Shown in pieces: positions 6,193-13,680 of a DNA stretch of 35,323 bases (positions within the stretch are counted from its first letter, which is position 1; the number at the start of each line of letters is the position of its first letter). The stretch covers positions 1 through 35,323 of the forward strand of contig JBCDKT010000040.1 in assembly GCA_038746285.1 (NCBI GenBank), in the 5' to 3' direction. The notes beneath the pieces are model-generated. The model worked only from the letters and a program-made list of their open reading frames with translations. It did no database searches and was not told the DNA's origin. The position numbers and the translations under genes are program-made. The stretch comes from Bacteroidota bacterium. Its GTDB lineage: Bacteria; Bacteroidota; Rhodothermia; Rhodothermales; JANQRZ01.

Positions 6193-7257
6193 ATGACCTG
6201 GTCGCATCCTGCTTGGCTGCTTGCCCTCACCGCCGTGCCTCTCGCGGCGGCGCTCTTCGCGTGGGCAGCGGCGCGGCGGCGCGAGGCGCTCCGGCGGTTT
6301 GCGAGCCGGGATGCGTACGCGGATTCGGTGGCGCGGCAGCGGCGGTGGCAGGCGGCGCTCGTCGTGGTGGCGCTGCTCGCCCTCGGGGTGGCGCTCGCCG
6401 GGCCGCGCTACGGGACCCAGCTCCGCGAGGTCCAGCAGGAAGGCCTCGACGTGGTAATCGCGCTCGACATATCGGAGTCGATGCGCGCTGAGGACGTGGC
6501 TCCGAGCCGGCTCGCCAAGGCGAAGTACGAGATCGACCGGCTCCTCGACGACCTCGCCGGGAGCCGGGTCGGGCTCGTGGTGTTCGCGGGCGAGGCGTTT
6601 CTCCAGTGCCCGCTGACGAGCGACTTCGGGGCCGTCCGCCTCTTCCTCGACGCCGCCGAACCGTCGCTCATCCCGACCCAGGGCACCAACTTCAACCAGG
6701 CGCTCCGCGTCGCCAGTCAGGCCTTTGACGGGGCCGACGACCGGCTCGAAGGAAGCGAGGCGCGCGCCCGGGCGCTCCTCGTGATCTCCGACGGCGAGAA
6801 CCACGAGGGCGGCTTCCGGCCCACGCTCGCCCAGATCGGCGAGGACGGGGTGGCCGTCTTCGCGGCGGGCGTCGGGAGCGCAGAGGGCGGGCCGATTCCC
6901 GTGCTCCGCAACAACCGGCTCGCCGGTTACAAGACCGACCGCAGCGGCCGGACCGTCCAGAGCCAACTCAACGAGGCAGCGCTGCGCGACCTCGTGGCCG
7001 GCGGGGCCTACTACCGGATCGACCGCAGCGCGAGCACGCTGCCGGAAATAACCGCCGACCTCGCTCGTCTCGACCGAGGCCCCGTCGCCAGCGAAGCCTT
7101 CGAGACGTTCGCCGAGCAGTACCAGTGGCCGCTCGCCTTCGCCCTCCTGCTCCTCGCCGCCGAGCGCCTCGTGGCCGTCAGGCGGAGGACAGAGGACAGT
7201 GAGACGGTGGACGGTGAGACGGTGGACGGTTGGCGCGGAGCACAGGGGTCTCGTTAA
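6193..7257 (+). CDS. batB: BatB, VWA-domain inner-membrane protein
   Basis: This 354-residue protein has hydrophobic segments at ~7-26 and ~53-70, a VWA domain from ~85 with MIDAS motif DISES (92-96), a later VISDGENHEGG segment, and a C-terminal transmembrane helix (WPLAFALLLLAAERLVAV). It is the partner of BatA. The ATG at 6193 gives the normal BatB N-terminus; longer in-frame readings run back through batA sequence in another frame. The last ~22 residues are hydrophilic and partly encoded by two copies of a 15-bp direct repeat (7199-7228), suggesting the original stop was lost and the frame now reads through spacer DNA. Confidence 0.94.
   Translation: MTWSHPAWLLALTAVPLAAALFAWAAARRREALRRFASRDAYADSVARQRRWQAALVVVALLALGVALAGPRYGTQLREVQQEGLDVVIALDISESMRAEDVAPSRLAKAKYEIDRLLDDLAGSRVGLVVFAGEAFLQCPLTSDFGAVRLFLDAAEPSLIPTQGTNFNQALRVASQAFDGADDRLEGSEARARALLVISDGENHEGGFRPTLAQIGEDGVAVFAAGVGSAEGGPIPVLRNNRLAGYKTDRSGRTVQSQLNEAALRDLVAGGAYYRIDRSASTLPEITADLARLDRGPVASEAFETFAEQYQWPLAFALLLLAAERLVAVRRRTEDSETVDGETVDGWRGAQGSR
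7199..7228 (+). repeat. Two tandem copies of a 15-bp unit at the batB 3' end
   Basis: GTGAGACGGTGGACG occurs twice exactly (7199-7213, 7214-7228). It encodes ETVDG twice in the BatB tail. It acts as the purine-rich half of the batB/TPR-gene boundary module whose pyrimidine half is the array at 7276-7356. Confidence 0.9.
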
Positions 7258-7275
7258 CTTTCTCGGCTTTTCTTT

Positions 7276-7356
7276 CCACTCCTCCCACTCCTCCCACTCC
7301 TCCCACTCCTCCCACTCCTCCCACTCCTCCCACTCCTCCCACTCCTCCCACTCCTC
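7276..7356 (+). repeat. Nine exact copies of CCACTCCTC directly before a start codon
   Basis: Nine tandem 9-bp units (81 bp) end two bases before the GTG start (7359) of the TPR gene. Read in frame upstream of that GTG they give a Pro-Pro-Thr repeat, but the signal peptide begins only at the GTG, so the array is most likely untranslated leader. Such arrays readily change copy number, which would alter the leader length of the TPR gene. Confidence 0.93.
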
Positions 7357-7358
7357 CC

Positions 7359-8000
7359 GTGCCCCGCCTCGCCCTCGCGCTGCTCCTCTTCACCGTCCCG
7401 GCCGGGGCGGACGAGGGCCGCCGTGCGAACGGGCTTTACGGCGAAGAGGCGTTCGAGGAGGCGGCCGCGCTCTACCGCGACGGGCTCGACCGGAGCCAGG
7501 ACGAGGCGACGCGCTCGTCTCTCCTCAACAACCTCGGCTGCGCGCTCTACGAGCAGGAAGCGTTCGCCGAGGCGCAGACCGCCTTCGAAGCCGCGCTCGC
7601 GGCCGCGCTGACACCGCGGGCGCAGGCGCGGGCTGCCTACAACGCCGGCAACGCCGTGGCCCGGCAGCAAAACCTCGGGACCGCGCTCGGGTTCTACCGC
7701 CAGGCTCTCCTCGCCGAGCCGGACCACGCCGACGCCAAGTTCAACTACGAGTACGTCAAGCGCCGGACCGAGTCCGACCCCTCGCAGCAGCCCGAGTCCG
7801 AGCGTGTCCAACCCTCGCCCTTCGCCCAGCAGCTCAAAGCCCAGGCTGACTCGCTCGTCGCGGCGCAGCAGTACCGCGCGGCGCTCGAAACGATGCAGCG
7901 CGGCTTCCTCACCGACTCGACCCTGCAGGCCTACGGCGACTTCCTCGGCCGCCTGAGCGCGGTCGTCGAGATCGACGAACGGACCACCGAGCAACCATGA
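7359..8000 (+). CDS. TPR protein of the Bat cluster, probable periplasmic
   Basis: This 213-residue protein has a signal peptide (MPRLALALLLFTVPAGA) followed by TPR-type helices over ~20-135: a GLYGEEAFEEAAALYRDGL repeat, then NNLGCALYEQEAFAEAQTAFEAAL, then AYNAGNAVARQQNLGTALGFYRQALL. The C-terminal part is Gln/Ser/Glu-rich with two further helices. GTG 7359 was chosen because translation from it gives the signal peptide at once and all upstream codons are tandem repeat. The stop overlaps the ATG of the next gene (ATGA), indicating translational coupling. It is BatC-like in place and fold but lacks the BatC C-terminal motif, which is on the next gene. Confidence 0.85.
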   Translation: MPRLALALLLFTVPAGADEGRRANGLYGEEAFEEAAALYRDGLDRSQDEATRSSLLNNLGCALYEQEAFAEAQTAFEAALAAALTPRAQARAAYNAGNAVARQQNLGTALGFYRQALLAEPDHADAKFNYEYVKRRTESDPSQQPESERVQPSPFAQQLKAQADSLVAAQQYRAALETMQRGFLTDSTLQAYGDFLGRLSAVVEIDERTTEQP

Positions 8001-8626
8001 CGCGCCTGCTACCCCTTCTCTTTCTCTGGGTCGCCGCGCTGCCAGTCGCGGCGCAGTCGGCGACGGACTACTACCACACCGCCGCGCAGCTTTACATCGG
8101 CGAGCAGAACGCGGGGGCCGAGGCGGCGGCCGAGGCCGGGCTGGCCCTCGACCCGGCCGACGCCAAGCTCCAGGCGCTCCTCGAGAAGATCCGCGAGCGG
8201 CAGCAGGAGCAGGGCGGCGGCGGCGACGAGCAGGAGGCCGAGAACGCCGACGAGCAGCAGCCCGGCGAGGGCGCGCAGCAGTCGGACGCGGAGGCCGAGA
8301 CCGGCGAGGACCCCCAGAACGAATCCGAGCAGGAGGGCGAGCAGCAGCAACCGGGCGACGAGCAGGAGTCAGGCGAGCAGCCGCTGCCGCCCGAGGACCA
8401 GCCCGCGCCCGACGAGCGCGAAGCCGACGCCGGGAGCGAAGGCGAGGTCGAGGCGGACCCGCAGGCCGGCGACGGCACCGGAACGCCGTTCGAGGTCAAG
8501 CCCGGCGAGATGAGCCGCGAGGAGGCCGAGCGCATCCTCCGCGCTATCCAGACCGACGAGCTGGAGCTGCTCCGCGACGTGCAGCGCCGCCGCGCCCGCC
8601 CCCGCTACGTCGAAAAAGACTGGTGA
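7997..8626 (+). CDS. batC: BatC, TPR protein with acidic low-complexity linker
   Basis: This 209-residue protein has a signal peptide (MTRLLPLLFLWVAALPVAAQ), one TPR-like helical hairpin (~21-66), and a long Glu/Gln/Gly/Asp-rich linker (~67-160). A C-terminal motif EEAERILRAIQTDELELLRD is followed by an Arg-rich stretch and ends in VEKDW. This C-terminal end is characteristic of BatC. The TPR would bind the VWA partners. It overlaps the upstream TPR gene by four bases and the batD start by four (GTGA), so the three are translationally coupled. Confidence 0.88.
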   Translation: MTRLLPLLFLWVAALPVAAQSATDYYHTAAQLYIGEQNAGAEAAAEAGLALDPADAKLQALLEKIRERQQEQGGGGDEQEAENADEQQPGEGAQQSDAEAETGEDPQNESEQEGEQQQPGDEQESGEQPLPPEDQPAPDEREADAGSEGEVEADPQAGDGTGTPFEVKPGEMSREEAERILRAIQTDELELLRDVQRRRARPRYVEKDW

Positions 8627-10473
8627 GACGAGTGACGAGGAACGAGCGACGAGCGACGAGTAGGAGCCGAGCGCCGTGGGCAGTGCTAGGGTTCGCGTTA
8701 TGGCTCGCGCCGATGGCAGCGGCGCAGGTGACGGTCCACGCCTACGTGGACAAGACCACGATGGGCGACAGCGAGGTGCTGCTCTACACCGTCGAGGCCA
8801 GCGGCGACTTCCGCGACCTCGGCCGAATCACCGCGCCCGAGACGCGCGGCCTGGCGGCGGCCCAGACCAGCCCGGTCCAGAGTTGGGACGTGTCGGTCGC
8901 AGGCGGGCAGACGCGGCAGCGGCTCCGGCTCCAGTGGCAGTACCGGCCGCTCAGCACCGGCACCGCACGCTTCGGCGAGGCCACGCTCCGCCTCGACGGG
9001 CAAGCCTACACGACCGCACAGATCGAGGTGACGGTCGTCCCGCAGTCGCAGCGCCCCGCGTCGGCGCTGTGGTCGCCCAGGCTGCGGGCTACGCCGCGGC
9101 CGGACTTGGAGCGCGCCTCCGACCTCTTCATCCGTGCCGAGCCGTCGTCGGACGCGGTGTGGCTCGGCGAGCAGGTCGTCGTGGACTACGTGCTCTACTT
9201 CGAGTCGAATGTTCGCCCGCGCAACAGCCGGATCGCGAGCGCGTGGGACGCCGACGGGTTCTGGCGCGAGGAGCTCAACCTCGACCGCTTCCTCGGCACG
9301 CGCACCGTCGTCATCGACGGGCGCACCTTCGAGGCGGCCCCGATCAAGCGGCTCGCCCTCTTCCCGACGCGCACCGGCCCCCTCGCCGTGGACTCGCTCG
9401 ACATCGAGATCGACGTGCTGCGGTCGCGGCGGTCGCAGCGCTCGGGCGGGCTGTTCCGCAACCCGTTCAGCTCCCGCTTCGAGCGCGAGACGCTGACCGC
9501 GCCGCGTGTGGCCGTCGAGACGCGGCCGCTGCCGCCGGACGCGCCCGCCTCCTTCAACGGGGCCGTCGGGCAGTTCGGCCTCGCCGTCCAGGCCGACCGG
9601 AGCAGCGTCGACGTGGGCGAGCCGGTCCGCGTCACGGCGACGCTCTCGGGCACGGGCAACATCGCCACGCTCGAAGCCCCGCGCTGGCAGGCACCCGGCG
9701 CGTTCGAGCAGTACCCGGCCCGCACGAGCGAGCGGATCACCCGAAGCGCCGAGCGGCTGCGCGGCGAGAAAGCATTCACCTTCACCATCGTCCCCCGCTC
9801 CGGCGGCCGGTTCGTCCTGCCGCCGCTGGAGTGGAGCTACTTCGAGCCCGAGGCCGCGGCCTACCGGACGCTGCGCTCCGACTCGCTCCGGCTCCAGGTA
9901 ATCGGGCCGGCCGCGCCCAGGGCGGAGGCCGCGCCCTCCGGGACGAGCGAGGCGTTCGCCGGGCCGCTCGAAACGGCGACGTGGCAGCGGGTCCGCGAGG
10001 CGGTGCCCCTGTGGCAGCAGCCGTGGGTATGGGCCGGCTTCGGGCTGCCAGCACTCGCCCTCCTCGGCCTCGCGCTCGTCCGCCACCTCCGGGACCGCGA
10101 CGACGACACCGCTGCCGCGCGCAGCCTCCGCGCTTTCCCCGAGGCCCAGCGCGGCCTCGAAGCCGCCGCCGCCCACCTCGACGCGGACGCGCCGCGCGCG
10201 TTCTACGCCGCCCTCGACCAGACCCTCCGTCTGTTCCTCACCGACCGCCTCGCCACGTCCGCGCGCAGCCTCGCCCTCCCCGACCTCGGCGCGCTCCTCG
10301 CCGAGCGCGGCGTAACGCCCGAGAGCCGGCGCGAGGTGCTCCGGCTCCTGCGCGAGAGCGACGCGGCTCCGTTCGCACCGCGCCCCCAGGCTCCACCCGC
10401 CGACACCCTGGAGCGTGCGACGCGGCTGATGGCGGCCGTCGACGACGAAGCCGCACCCGTCGAAGCCGCCTGA
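8623..10473 (+). CDS. batD: BatD, membrane-anchored periplasmic scaffold
   Basis: This 616-residue protein has a signal peptide ending near AAAQ (~35). A long periplasmic region follows with repeated beta domains (QVTVHAYVDKTTMGDSEVLLY as in BatD; later QADRSSVDVGEPVRVTATLSG). A transmembrane helix (WVWAGFGLPALALLGLALV) lies at ~468-487, with a cytoplasmic helical domain (ARAFYAALDQTLRLFLTDRL) behind it. It is the large Bat scaffold. The GTG at 8623 overlaps the batC stop. The first 17 residues are unusually Arg-rich because they are encoded by GACGAG-type repeats of the boundary family, so the physiological start may be a later GTG (e.g. 8632). Confidence 0.93.
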   Translation: MRRVTRNERRATSRSRAPWAVLGFALWLAPMAAAQVTVHAYVDKTTMGDSEVLLYTVEASGDFRDLGRITAPETRGLAAAQTSPVQSWDVSVAGGQTRQRLRLQWQYRPLSTGTARFGEATLRLDGQAYTTAQIEVTVVPQSQRPASALWSPRLRATPRPDLERASDLFIRAEPSSDAVWLGEQVVVDYVLYFESNVRPRNSRIASAWDADGFWREELNLDRFLGTRTVVIDGRTFEAAPIKRLALFPTRTGPLAVDSLDIEIDVLRSRRSQRSGGLFRNPFSSRFERETLTAPRVAVETRPLPPDAPASFNGAVGQFGLAVQADRSSVDVGEPVRVTATLSGTGNIATLEAPRWQAPGAFEQYPARTSERITRSAERLRGEKAFTFTIVPRSGGRFVLPPLEWSYFEPEAAAYRTLRSDSLRLQVIGPAAPRAEAAPSGTSEAFAGPLETATWQRVREAVPLWQQPWVWAGFGLPALALLGLALVRHLRDRDDDTAAARSLRAFPEAQRGLEAAAAHLDADAPRAFYAALDQTLRLFLTDRLATSARSLALPDLGALLAERGVTPESRREVLRLLRESDAAPFAPRPQAPPADTLERATRLMAAVDDEAAPVEAA

Positions 10474-10477
10474 CCCG

Positions 10478-11194
10478 ATGCTGCTGCTCGCTCTCCTGAT
10501 GTTCGCGCCCCAGGCTGAGGCCGACCGCCTGTTCGCGCTCGGCAACGCGCTCACGAGCGAGGGCGACCTGCGCGGGGCGGCGGCGGCCTACGAGGGCGCG
10601 CTCCGCACCGGCTGGACGAGCCCCGAACTCGAACTCAACCTCGGGCATGCGTACCTGAAGGCCGGGCAGCTCGGGCGGGCCGTGCTCCACGCCGAACGAG
10701 CACACCGCCTCGCGCCCCGACACGAAGCTGTCCGGCAGCGCCTCCGGCTCGTCCGCGAAGAGGCCGGCACGCCGGCCCCGCTCCGCTCTCCCACCGACGC
10801 CGCCGCTGCGTGGCTCGCTGCGCACGTCGGCGCGGGCGGCCTAGCGGCATTTCTGCTCGTGGTCTACCTCGCCGTGCTAGGCCTCGTCGGGTTCCGACTC
10901 TGGACGAAAGAGCCGCGCCCGTGGCTGCGGCGGGGCCTCGTCGTGCTCGTGCCTCTCGCTGTTCTCGTCGCGGCGGCGACCCGGCTCACCGTGCAGCACG
11001 AGGCGTCGCCCCGTGCCGTCGTGATGGCCGACACCAACGTCCTGAGTAGTCCCTCGAGCGCAGCGGCGGCCGTAGACGCGGCGCCTGAAGGCCTCGTCCT
11101 CGCCGTCACCGCGCAGCGCGGCCTGTGGCGCGCTGTCCGCCTGCCCGGTGGGGGCGAAGGCTGGGTCGAAGCCTCCGCGTTGGAAGAGATTTAG
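10478..11194 (+). CDS. batE: BatE, TPR and SH3-like membrane protein
   Basis: This 238-residue protein has a short signal/anchor (MLLLALLMFAPQAEA), two TPR units (~16-95: ALGNALTSEGDLRGAAAAYE; LNLGHAYLKAGQLGRAVLHAERA), two transmembrane helices (~120-142 and ~149-168), and a C-terminal bacterial SH3-like domain (RAVVMADTNVLSSPS ... GEGWVEASALEEI). This order is that of BatE. It starts four bases after batD and ends the Bat run; tdk follows after 44 bases. Confidence 0.92.
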   Translation: MLLLALLMFAPQAEADRLFALGNALTSEGDLRGAAAAYEGALRTGWTSPELELNLGHAYLKAGQLGRAVLHAERAHRLAPRHEAVRQRLRLVREEAGTPAPLRSPTDAAAAWLAAHVGAGGLAAFLLVVYLAVLGLVGFRLWTKEPRPWLRRGLVVLVPLAVLVAAATRLTVQHEASPRAVVMADTNVLSSPSSAAAAVDAAPEGLVLAVTAQRGLWRAVRLPGGGEGWVEASALEEI

Positions 11195-11238
11195 CAGGCG
11201 CGGTGGTACCTTCCGGTCCCGCCTAGCTGCCGCCGCGC

Positions 11239-11880
11239 ATGGAACCCCACGTCCTCCCTACCACCGACGCCGAACGCCGCGGATGGATCGAGGTCGTCTG
11301 CGGGTCGATGTTCAGCGGGAAGACGGAGGAGCTGATCCGCCGCCTCAAGCGCGCCCGCATCGCCCGGCAGCAGGTCGAGATCTTCAAGCCCGCGCTCGAC
11401 AACCGGTACGCGCAGACGGCCGTGGTCTCGCACGATGAGAACGCCATCCCGTCGATCGTCGTCGATACCGCCGACCAGATGCTGCTGCTCGCGGGCGAGG
11501 CCGCCGTGATCGGGGTCGACGAGGCGCAGTTCTTCGGAAGCGAGATCGTCGGCGTCTGCGAAGCCCTCGCCCGGCAGGGGCGCCGCGTGATCGTCGCCGG
11601 CCTCGACCAGGACTTCCGGGGCCGCCCCTTCGAGCCGATTCCCCAGCTCATGGCCGTCGCGGAGTTCGTGACGAAGCTCCACGCGATCTGCGTCGTCTGC
11701 GGCGCGCCGGCCAACCACTCGCAGCGCCTCATTGCCAGCGACGACCGGGTGCTCGTCGGCGAGAAAGAGGCCTACGAGCCCCGCTGCCGTCTCCACTTCG
11801 AGCCGCCAGGGTCGAAAGACGCGCCGAAGCAACCCCGACCGGCCGAGCAACCGGAGCAGGTGGCGGCGCGCGACGCGTGA
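11239..11880 (+). CDS. tdk: Thymidine kinase
   Basis: This 213-residue type II thymidine kinase would phosphorylate thymidine to dTMP for salvage, in the cytoplasm. It has the P-loop GSMFSGKT (22-29), the DEAQFF motif (Asp94, Glu95), and a zinc-binding lasso domain with Cys151, Cys154, Cys183 and His186. The C-terminal ~25 residues are a Pro/Gln-rich extension. A possible -7 element TACCTTCC at about 11207 lies in the 44-base gap from batE, so it may have its own promoter as well as readthrough. Confidence 0.96.
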   Translation: MEPHVLPTTDAERRGWIEVVCGSMFSGKTEELIRRLKRARIARQQVEIFKPALDNRYAQTAVVSHDENAIPSIVVDTADQMLLLAGEAAVIGVDEAQFFGSEIVGVCEALARQGRRVIVAGLDQDFRGRPFEPIPQLMAVAEFVTKLHAICVVCGAPANHSQRLIASDDRVLVGEKEAYEPRCRLHFEPPGSKDAPKQPRPAEQPEQVAARDA

Positions 11881-11901
11881 GACCTAGAGCACGTTGCGCT
11901 C

Positions 11902-12075
11902 AGAAGCTGTTTGGATTTGGAGCGCGTAGGCGAGAGCGAGCGAGAAGCGAACGTGTCAAGGCGAGGGAGGAGCTCGATGCCCCCGGATCGGCGTCCGGGG
12001 CAGGCTCTAGCGACGAGCGGACGGGGCGCTTTGCATCCGCTCGCAGCCCACGGTCGTGAATCCCAAGCAGCTTCT
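11902..12075. repeat. Long dispersed inverted repeat with internal hairpins
   Basis: AGAAGCTGTTTGGATT (11902-11917) is near-complementary to AATCCCAAGCAGCTTCT (12059-12075). Inside lie CCCCGGA/TCCGGGG (11981-11987/11994-12000) and GAGCGGA/TCCGCTC (12015-12021/12036-12042). Positions 11980-12008 repeat the sequence at 1998-2026 with one mismatch in 29. The layout is that of a MITE-like element or a structured RNA; no transposase is nearby. Confidence 0.7.
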
Positions 12076-12089
12076 GAGCCCGGTGCAAC

Positions 12090-12110
12090 GGCGCGCTCGG
12101 CAAGCGCGCC
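12090..12110. terminator. Strong GC hairpin, possible terminator for tdk
   Basis: GGCGCGCT (12090-12097) pairs perfectly with AGCGCGCC (12103-12110) over a 5-base loop. There is no U-run after it, so it is not a classic intrinsic terminator; it may instead be part of the repeat cluster. Confidence 0.4.
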
Positions 12111-12271
12111 CTACCAAGTCTTACCAGAGGTCGTCCTGCCGGGGCTTGCGGGGTGGGGACGCGGGGAGGCGTCCGCTCTGCCGAACTCCGCGAAACATGC
12201 CTTGCATCACCGCAGAAGCGGAAGTCACGCGTCGCGTTTCACGAATCAGACCCAAGCAACCCGGAGCGGGG

Positions 12272-12781
12272 ATGGTGCGTCCTACCGGCGTCATGCCTTT
12301 TGCGGAATCGTTCCTCGTCCTGATCCTCGGCCTCGCGCTCGTCGCGTTCGTGGCCGGCGTTGGTGCCCGGATTGCGGTGGCCGTCACGCAGCGGCGGAGG
12401 CTGCGCGCCGAGGCGGCCGGGCAGGCGCAGCGCGGGTGGGGCGGCCGGGACCACGAGCGGGTCCGCACCAAGTACTTCGAGAAAGAGCGCCGCGCCCGGG
12501 CCGTCCGGGCCCGGCACCGCCACGCGCGCCCCGCCGCCGAGCCGCCCCCTGCCGCTGAGCCGGTCGGCCCTGTCAACCTGGAGCGGCTCCACCGCGCCAC
12601 GCTCGGCCTCGCGGGCGAGGTGACCCCGGACGCCGTGCGCAAGGCGTACAAGGCCCGCGTCCGCGAGTACCACCCGGACCAGGTCGCCCGGCTCGGCGTC
12701 AAGCTGCGCCGCCTAGCCGAGGACGAAACGAAACGGATCAACGAGGCTTACGCCTATTTCCGCAAGCGTTTCGGCTTTTAG
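12272..12781 (+). CDS. Membrane-anchored J-domain protein
   Basis: This 169-residue protein has an N-terminal transmembrane helix (~14-36), a basic Arg/Ala-rich linker, a Pro/Ala stretch (~88-98), and a C-terminal J domain (~103-169) with the HPD motif at 134-136. It lacks the G/F-rich and zinc-finger regions of DnaJ, so it is a type III (C) J protein, expected to stimulate an Hsp70 ATPase at the inner membrane. ATG 12272 was chosen because GGAG lies a few bases upstream and the membrane helix follows; ATG 12293 is also possible. No dnaK or grpE is in the window. The client is unknown. Confidence 0.8.
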   Translation: MVRPTGVMPFAESFLVLILGLALVAFVAGVGARIAVAVTQRRRLRAEAAGQAQRGWGGRDHERVRTKYFEKERRARAVRARHRHARPAAEPPPAAEPVGPVNLERLHRATLGLAGEVTPDAVRKAYKARVREYHPDQVARLGVKLRRLAEDETKRINEAYAYFRKRFGF

Positions 12782-12956
12782 GCCCATCACTCCCGGTCGG
12801 TACGGCTTTTGAATGGAGGTCGGACAAACCTCCTGTCCTCCCTGAGCACCTCGTTTACCGCGCTTGGAGGGCAGGGGCTACGCCGCGCCGGGCAGGTTCT
12901 CCACACACTGCGGCGCTCGGCCTGAGCACGCACCCTCATTCTAGCCGGACGACCCG

Positions 12957-13607
12957 ATGGAGCAACACGAGCCGTTTCACCTCTCGGACTTCGACGACCC
13001 TGGAGAGCCGGACCCCGCCGACCTCTTCAAGGACGTTCCCGACCTGCCCGACACCGTCGCGCTCAACGACTCGCTCGACGGAATCTCCTTCACGACCAAC
13101 CCGCCGCCGGTGAATGCCACACCGAAGAAGACGGCGCGGACAGTCGCGCCGAACCTCGTCCCCCGCGTCCTGGCGAAGATCATCGACGGAGCCGTTGCGG
13201 GCGTGCTCTACATGCTCTGCAGCTTCCTCATCGCCGACTGGTTCGTGGGCTTCCTGGTCGGCGGCATCGCGGCGACGCTCTACTTCGTCGTCTCCGACGG
13301 ACTCGACGTGCGCCACATGCCGCAGCGCTCGTTCGGGAAGAACATCATGGGTCTTAGCGTCACCCGACTCGACAACGAGCCGATGACGGCGTGGGTCTCG
13401 GCGCAGCGCAACTGGATGTTCGGGGCGCTCTACTTCGCACAGGCGTTCACCTTCATCGCGCCGGCCGTGAGCGTCCTCGTCCTGCTCGTTGCCCTCGGCC
13501 TGATCGGGTACGAGGTCTACTGGGTCGTGGTCAACCCGCAGGGCATCCGCTGGGGCGATGACCTCGCGGGAACCGAGGTGGTGCAGCCGGTCCTTGAGCC
13601 GGCCTGA
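12957..13607 (+). CDS. RDD family membrane protein
   Basis: This 216-residue protein has an acidic N-terminus (~1-45), then RDD-family features. LVPRVLAKIIDGAVAG provides the Arg and Asp of helix 1, about three membrane segments span ~72-116 and ~165-193, RSFGKNIMGLSVTRLDNEPM forms the amphipathic Gly-Lys loop, and the terminal WGDDLAGTEVV matches the usual D-x-x-A-G-T-x-V-V end. Some RDD proteins are Na+/H+ antiporters; most are of unknown role. The 174-base gap before it has a short hairpin (GGAGGT 12815/ACCTCC 12828) and nothing else clear. Confidence 0.85.
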   Translation: MEQHEPFHLSDFDDPGEPDPADLFKDVPDLPDTVALNDSLDGISFTTNPPPVNATPKKTARTVAPNLVPRVLAKIIDGAVAGVLYMLCSFLIADWFVGFLVGGIAATLYFVVSDGLDVRHMPQRSFGKNIMGLSVTRLDNEPMTAWVSAQRNWMFGALYFAQAFTFIAPAVSVLVLLVALGLIGYEVYWVVVNPQGIRWGDDLAGTEVVQPVLEPA

Positions 13608-13624
13608 GGGCGGCGCGCGCAGGC

Positions 13625-13654
13625 TTGCCAGAGACCCGGCGCAGAGGTATGTTG
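13625..13654 (+). promoter_or_regulatory. Possible Bacteroidota-type promoter for dnaX
   Basis: TTG (13625-13627) and TATGTTG (13648-13654) are separated by 20 bases, close to the Bacteroidota housekeeping pattern TTTG / TAnnTTTG. This would leave a leader of about 20 bases before the dnaX ATG. The match is by eye and incomplete. Confidence 0.4.
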
Positions 13655-13680
13655 CCAGGTCCCTGACTTACCGCCCGCTC

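Larger units (their letters stand above)
11881..12271. other. Non-coding region with structured repeats between tdk and a J-domain gene
   Basis: This 391-base stretch holds the long inverted repeat 11902-12075 and the hairpin at 12090-12110. The J-domain frame stays open upstream to 12056, but its upstream part is made of repeat sequence and has no family-like residues, so it is treated as untranslated. Confidence 0.6.

Noticed and set aside
7230-7358. Pro-Pro-Thr repeat as N-terminal domain of the TPR protein
   Set aside because: A signal peptide starts at GTG 7359; upstream codons are a tandem DNA repeat overlapping the batB end.
8698-10554. Long (618-codon) minus-strand open frame opposite batD
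   Set aside because: High-GC antisense shadow with low-complexity composition; batD on the plus strand has clear domains and operon context.
11902-12075. Riboswitch or tRNA-like RNA
   Set aside because: No tRNA consensus, no known riboswitch core; repeat relationship with 1998-2026 points to a dispersed element instead.
12815-12833. Terminator hairpin after the J-domain gene
   Set aside because: GGAGGT/ACCTCC is only six pairs with no U-run; too weak to call.
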